Source: a virus. From it: a stretch of DNA of 22,169 bases. Each line of letters begins with the position of its first letter. Within the stretch, counting starts at the first letter, position 1. The stretch spans positions 1 to 22,169 of the IMG/VR virus record IMGVR_UViG_3300033986_000022, one strand, 5' to 3'. The notes below the pieces were generated by a model. The model made no database searches and had not been told where the DNA came from. It was given only the letters and a program-made list of their open reading frames with translations. Positions 15,816 through 20,600 of this stretch are shown here, in pieces. Made by a program: the position numbers and the translations under genes.

Positions 15816-17569
15816 TCCAACACCAACTGCCTTCTATCTCTGAACTCACTCTTCTTACCCTTATTGAAATATCTCACCTTCCTGATGTAGCCCGTTACTC
15901 TCTGGTACAGTTCCACCTCACTACCACAGATAACACACTTGCCATGGTCGTGGTCAACCATACCGTGCTTGTCACAGAAAGCATTTATTGGGGAAAGGCT
16001 GATATATGGTAGTCTGTAATTCTCACACACTGTTCTGACCGTGTGCTTGGCTTGTCTTGCAGAAATTGGTCCATCAAGATAGAAGTGGACAACGGTTCCA
16101 CCTGTGAATAACACCTGTAGGTCATCTTGGTGGTCAACTAACTGCTTCACACTCTCTACCTCACACACTGGCATATGGCAACTGTTGGTATAGTATGGTG
16201 CATCCTCGGTTCCTTGGGTGATGATGCCTGGGTACTGTTCCAGGTCTTTCTTAGCAAGGCTATACGTACACCCTTCTGCTGGTGTTGCCTCTAAGTTGTA
16301 GAAGTTGCCTGTTTCCTCCTGGAAGTCAGACAGCTTATCTCTCATGAAGTGTAGAACCTCTATACTCCAAGCCTTACCTTCCTTATCTGTGATACCACAA
16401 CCCAGCATATTCTCACACATCTCATTTAAGCCAATGACTCCAATTGTGGAGAAGTGATTATGCAGTGTTCCCACGTATTCCATGTATGCAGGTATGGCAT
16501 TAGTGTCCAGAATATTCTTCTGCAACCACTTACGCTTGATTTCCAAGCTCTCCTTGGCAAGCTCCATACGTTCCTCCAGTAGTTCGTAGAATAACCTCAT
16601 GTCACCCCTGCTCTCGTATGCAATACGTGGCATGTTGATAGTAACCACACCTATGGAACCTGTGCTGTCTGCACTACCGAACAAACCTCCATTCCTCTTC
16701 TTGAGTTCTCTAAGGTCAAGGTTCAGCCTGCAGCACATACTACGCACGTCTTCCACCTGTAGGTCAGAGTTTATGAAGTTGGCGAAATACGGATAGCCAT
16801 ACTTACCTGCCATCTCCCATAACCCCTGCAGATTGGGATTGTCCCAGTCAAAGTCCTTATGAATATTATATGTCGGTATTGGGTAGCCAAATGGTCTTCC
16901 ATCTGCATCACCCTCAAGCATGAGTTCGAAGAATGCCTTGTTAATCATGTCCATTTCCTTCTGGCACTCTCCATAGGTGAAGTCAAGCTGGTTCGTACCC
17001 ACCCACACTTTCTCATCCTTTAGGTCTCTCGGTGGTGTTAAGTCGAATGTCATATTGGTGAATGCAGGCTCGGCTCCAACCCTGCTATTTGAGTTAAGGC
17101 TGAATATTAAGTTCTGTAGGTTTTGCTTGGTCTCCTCGAATGATAAGTTGTCAACTCTCACGAACGGTGCCAGTAGGGTATCCACACTGTTGAAGGCAAC
17201 TGCTCCCTTAATCTCATTCTGGAATATGGTTGCCAGGTTCACGATATGGTTGATGATTGACGCAAAGTGTTTAGCTGGCTTACTTCGTGGGATATTCGGT
17301 ACACCTGTAACACCCTTCTGGATAATCTGCTTCAGGCTATAGCCACAACAATACAGTGTCAGCCCTCCCAGGTCATGGATATGAAAATCACCTCTTCTAT
17401 GGGCATCGGCTATCTCACTTGGATACACCACATTCAACCAATACTCCTTCGCAACCTCCTCTCCAAAGTACCTTTGCATGGCACCAAAGCTAAACGGTGC
17501 ATTACTGTTCTCTTCTACCATCCAGGTCTTCCTGTGCAGGTAGGACTCTACTAACTGTTTACTGTTCAT
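15812..17569 (-). CDS. nrdD: Class III anaerobic ribonucleoside-triphosphate reductase
   Basis: 585 residues from ATG 17569, 7 nt after AAGGAGG. It reduces ribonucleoside triphosphates to deoxy forms by glycyl-radical chemistry. Visible features: a thiyl-radical cysteine in MCCRLNLDLREL (Cys279/280), a zinc site C532-x2-H535 and C545-x2-C548, and the glycyl radical motif RVTGYIRKVRYFNKGKKSEF with Gly560. The protein starts directly with core sequence (SNAPFSFGAMQRYF) and has no N-terminal ATP-cone, so dATP feedback through that domain should be missing; this matches its shorter length compared with the about 700-residue E. coli enzyme. The phage thus carries its own dNTP supply. Confidence 0.96.
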   Translation of the reverse strand: MNSKQLVESYLHRKTWMVEENSNAPFSFGAMQRYFGEEVAKEYWLNVVYPSEIADAHRRGDFHIHDLGGLTLYCCGYSLKQIIQKGVTGVPNIPRSKPAKHFASIINHIVNLATIFQNEIKGAVAFNSVDTLLAPFVRVDNLSFEETKQNLQNLIFSLNSNSRVGAEPAFTNMTFDLTPPRDLKDEKVWVGTNQLDFTYGECQKEMDMINKAFFELMLEGDADGRPFGYPIPTYNIHKDFDWDNPNLQGLWEMAGKYGYPYFANFINSDLQVEDVRSMCCRLNLDLRELKKRNGGLFGSADSTGSIGVVTINMPRIAYESRGDMRLFYELLEERMELAKESLEIKRKWLQKNILDTNAIPAYMEYVGTLHNHFSTIGVIGLNEMCENMLGCGITDKEGKAWSIEVLHFMRDKLSDFQEETGNFYNLEATPAEGCTYSLAKKDLEQYPGIITQGTEDAPYYTNSCHMPVCEVESVKQLVDHQDDLQVLFTGGTVVHFYLDGPISARQAKHTVRTVCENYRLPYISLSPINAFCDKHGMVDHDHGKCVICGSEVELYQRVTGYIRKVRYFNKGKKSEFRDRRQLVLE

Positions 17570-17601
17570 TGATTAACCTCCTTACATTGTTGAATTAGAA
17601 A

Positions 17602-17648
17602 CTGAAAGCCCACATAAAGTGTAGACTTTCAGCTCTACCTAATTATAT
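17602..17648 (-). promoter_or_regulatory. nrdDG leader: -10 box and strong 5' hairpin
   Basis: On the minus strand a TATAAT lies at 17647-17642, with no convincing -35. Just downstream, 17632-17602 can form a 13-bp stem (with a few G-U pairs) closed by a 5-nt loop, with arms CTGAAAGTCTACA and TGTGGGCTTTCAG. The hairpin would be at or near the 5' end of the nrdD mRNA and ends 32 nt before the ATG. No long T-run follows, so mRNA stabilisation or regulation is more likely than termination. Confidence 0.4.
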
Positions 17649-17675
17649 CTGCTCTCTCTTAATACAACCCTCTAT

Positions 17676-18191
17676 TCAGCAATTAATTTTATCAAGGTCT
17701 GGTTGTACCCACTTCCTGCTAGCTAGGAAGTCACACAAATGCACGAACCACTCCAGTTCGTCGCTTGGTCTGGGTGTATCCCAGTTACCCATATGACTGG
17801 CTATGCACCTGCCAACTCTCCACCTGACGGAACCTTCTGGTGCATCACTACAGTACAGTTCCTGGGCAATCCTGCCATGTCCTGATACCGTGTGGTCTGC
17901 TCCTTCCAGCCCATGTTTGCAGGTGTCGTGTAGGATTAGTGCTGATATAGCAATATCCTCCTCCAGTGGTGTGAACCTCTCAAGGTCGAACAACTGTAAT
18001 GCAATGTACACTGCAACCCTGGTATGTCTTACTAACCCTCCCTCACCTTGTGCAAACTCTGGGTGGTACTTACCTGTGCTGCTGGCTGGTACCTTCCAAA
18101 AGTAGTCAGGTGCCTTCTGCAGGCACTCCTCTGTCCAGGCTCGTAGCTTGTCATTCTTAATCCACCTGGTACAACGTTTCAGCTCTTCCAT
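17676..18191 (-). CDS. HD-domain phosphohydrolase
   Basis: 171 residues from ATG 18191 after GGAGGTGAGGGT; it overlaps the preceding gene by 13 nt. The HD-superfamily residues are His56 (GLVRHTRVAVYIA), His88-Asp89 (LILHDTCKHG), His93, His133 (SHMGNW) and Asp154 (HLCDFLAS). Such proteins hydrolyse phosphate esters of nucleotides. Next to nrdD-nrdG, a role in nucleotide turnover (for example a nucleotidase or dNTPase) is likely, but the substrate cannot be read from sequence. An alternative is a cyclic-nucleotide phosphodiesterase acting against host signalling defences. The core is short, with no additional domain. Confidence 0.8.
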   Translation of the reverse strand: MEELKRCTRWIKNDKLRAWTEECLQKAPDYFWKVPASSTGKYHPEFAQGEGGLVRHTRVAVYIALQLFDLERFTPLEEDIAISALILHDTCKHGLEGADHTVSGHGRIAQELYCSDAPEGSVRWRVGRCIASHMGNWDTPRPSDELEWFVHLCDFLASRKWVQPDLDKINC

Positions 18192-18469
18192 ACACCCTCA
18201 CCTCCACAATTTGTACAACGCCACATGCCATTAGGGAACAAGTAGAATATCTGTTGTCCATCCTCATCCCTCTCCCTTTCGGTCTTACCACAGTTTGGAC
18301 AAGCCTTTGCTGATTCTGGTTCAGGTTCAGGTCGTGGCTGTCCTCTAACATCCCTGGTTATGATTATCCTACATAAGGCACTTACAGATATCCCCTGTTC
18401 CTCGGCTCGCTCCTCTAATGCCCTAATGGTATCCTCATCCAGGTACACGCTAATGCTCTTCTTAACCAA
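18179..18469 (-). CDS. Ribbon-helix-helix / zinc-ribbon DNA-binding protein
   Basis: 96 residues from TTG 18469, 9 nt after GGGGG; an upstream in-frame TTG at 18511 would add 14 basic residues but has no clear ribosome binding site. The N-terminus VKKSISVYLDEDTIRALEER (first residue TTG) with the following helix (ISVSALCRIIIT) is a CopG/Arc-type ribbon-helix-helix. A Pro/Glu linker leads to a zinc ribbon with CPNCG and CTNCGG. RHH proteins bind DNA as dimers and commonly repress nearby promoters. The gene begins about 100 bp from the iteron arrays, so these are candidate targets. The fusion with a zinc ribbon is uncommon. Confidence 0.78.
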   Translation of the reverse strand: MVKKSISVYLDEDTIRALEERAEEQGISVSALCRIIITRDVRGQPRPEPEPESAKACPNCGKTERERDEDGQQIFYLFPNGMWRCTNCGGEGVWKS

Positions 18470-18570
18470 AAACAAAAACCCCCTTTTTCGTCGAATTTGG
18501 CTGAATTTCAAGTTCGGTTTTTTGTCATCTAAGCCCCACGTCGGCTAACCTCGTTAAAACGTCGTAAAAA

Positions 18571-18690
18571 ATTCACCTTGATTCACCTTGATTCACCTTG
18601 AAACACCTTGAAACAAGGTGAATTTCACCCACTTTTTCACCTTGATTCACCTTGATTCACCTTGAAACACCTTGAATCAAGGTGAATTTT
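18571..18690. repeat. Duplicated 10-bp-phased CACCTTG iteron arrays
   Basis: CACCTTG starts at 18574, 18584, 18594 and 18604, then the inverted form CAAGGTG at 18614. The same set recurs at 18638, 18648, 18658, 18668, with the inverted copy at 18678. Each is exactly 10 bp apart, one helical turn. The two 54-bp blocks (18572-18625 and 18636-18689) differ at one base. The last direct and the inverted copy can form a hairpin in each block. This pattern is typical of iterons or multimeric operator arrays. Confidence 0.85.
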
Positions 18691-18696
18691 TAACTG

Positions 18697-18776
18697 GGTT
18701 TATCAGTAAAACTGACAAATTTTAACTGTCTCAGCCACTGACAACACAATTTTCATGGTTTATCAGCTGATAAACC
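18697..18776. repeat. TTTRTCAG half-site cluster with perfect 20-bp palindrome
   Basis: TTTATCAG is at 18699-18706, and its inverted variants CTGACAAA at 18712-18719 and CTGACAAC at 18738-18745. The last two half-sites abut as GGTTTATCAGCTGATAAACC at 18757-18776, which is a perfect palindrome. Such mixed spacing of a dyad half-site suggests an operator bound by a dimeric protein. A further TTTATCAG is present at 15353, upstream of terS. Confidence 0.7.
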
Positions 18777-18806
18777 CCTAAAAAGTCGGCTTAAAACCAA
18801 AAATCT

Positions 18807-18890
18807 TCCTCCCCACCCATTTCTGATTTTGAAATTTTCACAAATGCCTTGTGACGAAAATATTTTTGGAAAGCATTTTAGTGGGGAGGA
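18807..18890. repeat. Inverted repeat with 10-bp perfect arms
   Basis: TCCTCCCCAC at 18807-18816 and GTGGGGAGGA at 18881-18890 are perfect complements with a 64-nt AT-rich interior. The interior contains a smaller hairpin, TCACAA-ATGCC-TTGTGA at 18839-18855. The arms are GC-rich in an otherwise AT-rich stretch. It lacks a T-tract right after the stem on either strand, so it is not a typical terminator. Confidence 0.6.
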
Positions 18891-18930
18891 TGAAATTTCA
18901 AATCAAACCGATATTATTACTGCTGATTTC

Positions 18931-18970
18931 AAGCAATTCAGTGATATTTGAAGCAATCCCAAGCAATCAC
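18931..18970. repeat. Three AAGCAAT repeats phased at 10 bp
   Basis: AAGCAAT begins at 18931, 18951 and 18961 on the plus strand, so spacing is 20 and 10 bp; the 18941 slot is degenerate. The last copy overlaps the stop of the tandem-HTH gene. The common 10-bp phase with the CACCTTG arrays suggests protein binding along one DNA face. Confidence 0.5.
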
Positions 18971-19308
18971 AAGAACGTGGGTTCAGGTACCTGCCACTCC
19001 TCACCCTCGAATGGTTCAGGTGCAACGTCGGTGTAGGTCTCTCCTCTCTTGATACGTACAATGGTGTTGACTGGTACTTTGAACCCCTCGGCAATAGTCT
19101 CAACTGTCATACCCTTGTTCAGTAACAGTTTGATACGTGCCACCTGCTCATAAGTCAACTTTCTTTCATTCCAAGTCTTGTTACGCTTGATGTCGCTAAT
19201 GGTGTTCGGCTTCACACCATACATAGCTGCAACTTCCTTGTTCTTATACCCCATAGCCAATAGCTTACGAATCTCCTGCACCTGGTTCCATGTCAGTGTG
19301 TTATTCAT
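18967..19308 (-). CDS. Tandem helix-turn-helix DNA-binding protein
   Basis: 113 residues from ATG 19308; an in-frame GTG at 19317 overlaps the GGAGGTG site and is less likely. The protein is two copies of about 45 residues. Copy one is LTWNQVQEIRKLLAMGYKNK…MYGVKPNTISDIKRNKTW. Copy two is LTYEQVARIKLLLNKGMTVE…GFKVPVNTIVRIKRGETY. Each has a helix-turn-helix with a recognition helix and basic end. An acidic tail follows (about 95-113). Such double HTH proteins can span two adjacent helical turns. The gene ends in the repeat-rich region, making it a candidate binder of the 10-bp iterons. It might be a transcription factor or an origin-binding protein. Confidence 0.75.
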   Translation of the reverse strand: MNNTLTWNQVQEIRKLLAMGYKNKEVAAMYGVKPNTISDIKRNKTWNERKLTYEQVARIKLLLNKGMTVETIAEGFKVPVNTIVRIKRGETYTDVAPEPFEGEEWQVPEPTFL

Positions 19309-19726
19309 TAAGCTCACTCACCTCCCTTATTCCTGCTGTGAAGAACTGCCAATATAGTGCATGCCTTACACTGTCTCGGCTGTGTCTCTGCCCACGGTCG
19401 TACAATCCTAGTTTCTTCAACCTGTCATCTCCAAAGAACTTCTTCTGTGCAGGTGATTGCTTCACCGTCGGTATGCCTGCCTTGTATGCAATCCACTTGA
19501 TTACACCTATCACCTGTGGTGTCTCGAACTCGTTACCTATCATAGCCTTGGCACTGCTCCTGCGTAAGGCATAGCTCTCGTAGATTATCAGGTCAAGCTC
19601 TCCAACCTTCTCTTCCAGTTTATGGAGGAACTCGGTTATACCAAGTTCCCCTTGCTCTACTCTTTCGGTGCCATTCCATACAGAATAACCTATCGTCTCA
19701 CCTGGGTCTATACTGATGTATCTCAT
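19301..19726 (-). CDS. RuvC-like Holliday junction resolvase
   Basis: 141 residues from ATG 19726, overlapping the VOC gene stop (ATGA). It has an RNase H-type fold with YISIDPGETIGYSVW (Asp7), LIIYESYALR (Glu50) and RHSRDSVRHALYW (His115, Asp118). These match the acidic active-site set of RuvC family nucleases. Phages use such resolvases to clear branched DNA before packaging. It sits in the replication cluster upstream of the candidate origin. Family membership is clear; true Holliday junction specificity is inferred. Confidence 0.88.
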   Translation of the reverse strand: MRYISIDPGETIGYSVWNGTERVEQGELGITEFLHKLEEKVGELDLIIYESYALRRSSAKAMIGNEFETPQVIGVIKWIAYKAGIPTVKQSPAQKKFFGDDRLKKLGLYDRGQRHSRDSVRHALYWQFFTAGIREVSELNE

Positions 19727-20046
19727 TCCCCAATCACCTCGATTAACTCCCCGTTAATCCCTCTGAAGAATATGGCTCTCTTACCCCACTCGGTAATCAT
19801 GATTTCCTTCTCATACACCACGTCGTGTTCCTCCAACCAACACTCCACACAAGGAACCTCTATTGCCACGTGGTTCTCCACGTCTCCGTTGTCCTCGATT
19901 AACTCCAGAACCGTGTCATCCATGTACACGTATCCTAGACGAACTCCTATACTCTTCAGGTTGAAGGTGTCTCCCTCGGTGAACCCTATCTCCTTGTAGA
20001 AGGCTATAGCTTCCTCAAGGTCTCTTACTACAATTGCCGTATGCAT
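19723..20046 (-). CDS. VOC superfamily (glyoxalase/bleomycin-resistance fold) protein
   Basis: 107 residues from ATG 20046, overlapping by one base the upstream small gene (TAATG). A VOC beta-alpha-beta-beta-beta pattern is seen: MHTAIVVRDLEEAIAFYKEI at the start, then TVLELIE (about 45-51), NHVAIEVPCVE (58-68), and RGINGELIEVIGE at the end. All four usual metal ligand positions look filled: His2, Glu48, His59 and Glu103, so it may be a metalloenzyme. Family members include glyoxalases, dioxygenases, and resistance proteins. Its occurrence in a phage replication operon is unusual and the substrate is unknown. Confidence 0.8.
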   Translation of the reverse strand: MHTAIVVRDLEEAIAFYKEIGFTEGDTFNLKSIGVRLGYVYMDDTVLELIEDNGDVENHVAIEVPCVECWLEEHDVVYEKEIMITEWGKRAIFFRGINGELIEVIGE

Positions 20047-20201
20047 TATCTCTCCTCCTCTTCTTCTGCCATATTTTCACAATCAATATTAATATCAAAC
20101 GTACCTACCATATCCTGTTTTTGTAATTCTTCGAACAGCCAATTTCTAAATTTTTCGAAATCATATATTTCTATCTTTCCGTTTAAATAACATTCAGACA
20201 T
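20046..20201 (-). CDS. Small acidic protein of unknown function
   Basis: 51 residues from ATG 20201, 9 nt after AAAGGAGG; an in-frame extension to 20258 lacks a good start site. The sequence MSECYLNGKIEIYDFEKFRN leads to helices with aromatic residues and ends in an EEEEE-type tail. No family recognised. The local base composition is more AT-rich than that of the flanking polymerase and resolvase genes, so it could be a later insertion. It is coupled to the downstream VOC gene by a one-base overlap. Confidence 0.6.
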   Translation of the reverse strand: MSECYLNGKIEIYDFEKFRNWLFEELQKQDMVGTFDINIDCENMAEEEEER

Positions 20202-20243
20202 AATCTTTAACCTCCTTTCCCAAGGTATAAAACCCTGCACCCA

Positions 20244-20261
20244 CTGTTGATAACCCAACAG
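20244..20261. other. Small hairpin in the 68-bp gap between two small genes
   Basis: CTGTTG and CAACAG form a perfect 6-bp stem with a 6-nt loop. There is no T-run directly after it, so it is a weak terminator candidate at best. Confidence 0.25.
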
Positions 20262-20269
20262 AACCCATT

Positions 20270-20590
20270 TTACAAGGTCGTTTTTCTGGCAACTCCCTTG
20301 TTTACGTTGTAGTAGGTTTGTTTCCTCCCCTTTTCCTTCCTGGTCTGCTTTAGTTGCTCAATACGTTCAATGTACTTCTCTTCTGTGGATATCCTCTGCA
20401 ACGTGGTTAGGTAATAGAACCCTCGGCTCCTCGGTAGCTTGCCTTTCTGCACCAAGTTGATTGCCGTCTTTGCTGCCTTGAGACTCTTCAAGTGGCTATG
20501 TCCATTCTCCCATTCCTTCTTTGTATTATAGACTATAAACCCTTCTGAAACCTTGAGAATAATGAATTCGTCTTTCCTGTATATTACCAT
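20270..20590 (-). CDS. Hypothetical basic protein
   Basis: 106 residues from ATG 20590, 6 nt after AGGAGG; a GTG at 20596 is too close to the binding site. The N-terminal half is a likely small beta-alpha domain (MVIYRKDEFIILKVSEGFIV), followed by a helix KSLKAAKTAINLVQKGKL. The C-terminus is strongly basic (KQTRKEKGRKQTYYNVNKGV) and may bind nucleic acid. It lies just downstream of the polymerase gene, so a replication accessory role is possible. No family is recognised. Confidence 0.6.
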   Translation of the reverse strand: MVIYRKDEFIILKVSEGFIVYNTKKEWENGHSHLKSLKAAKTAINLVQKGKLPRSRGFYYLTTLQRISTEEKYIERIEQLKQTRKEKGRKQTYYNVNKGVARKTTL

Positions 20591-20600
20591 ACACACCCTC

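Larger units (their letters stand above)
18512..18966. other. Non-coding, repeat-dense region: candidate replication origin/control region
   Basis: No frame here has protein character on either strand, and stops are frequent. The stretch is AT-rich and contains, from left to right: two iteron arrays (18571-18690), a TTTRTCAG cluster with a 20-bp palindrome (18697-18776), an inverted repeat with 10-bp arms (18807-18890), a TGAAATTTCA palindrome (18891-18900), and three phased AAGCAAT repeats (18931-18967). It sits between the replication genes and the nrd genes. Direct evidence is the repeats; origin function is inferred. Confidence 0.55.

Noticed and set aside
17602-17632. Rho-independent terminator after the HD gene
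   Set aside because: The stem is strong, but no T-run follows on the minus strand, and a TATAAT lies just upstream, so a transcript leader is more likely.
18571-18690. CRISPR-like array
   Set aside because: Repeat units are 7-10 bp with no unique spacers of 25-40 bp; iterons fit better.
18851-19036. Plus-strand frame near the repeat region
   Set aside because: It runs opposite to all other genes, spans the end of the tandem-HTH gene and non-coding repeats, and has no family features.
20216-20269. Promoter in the gap before the small acidic gene (TTGTAA, 17 bp, TATCAA)
   Set aside because: Both hexamers match consensus at only about four of six positions; not distinguishable from chance.
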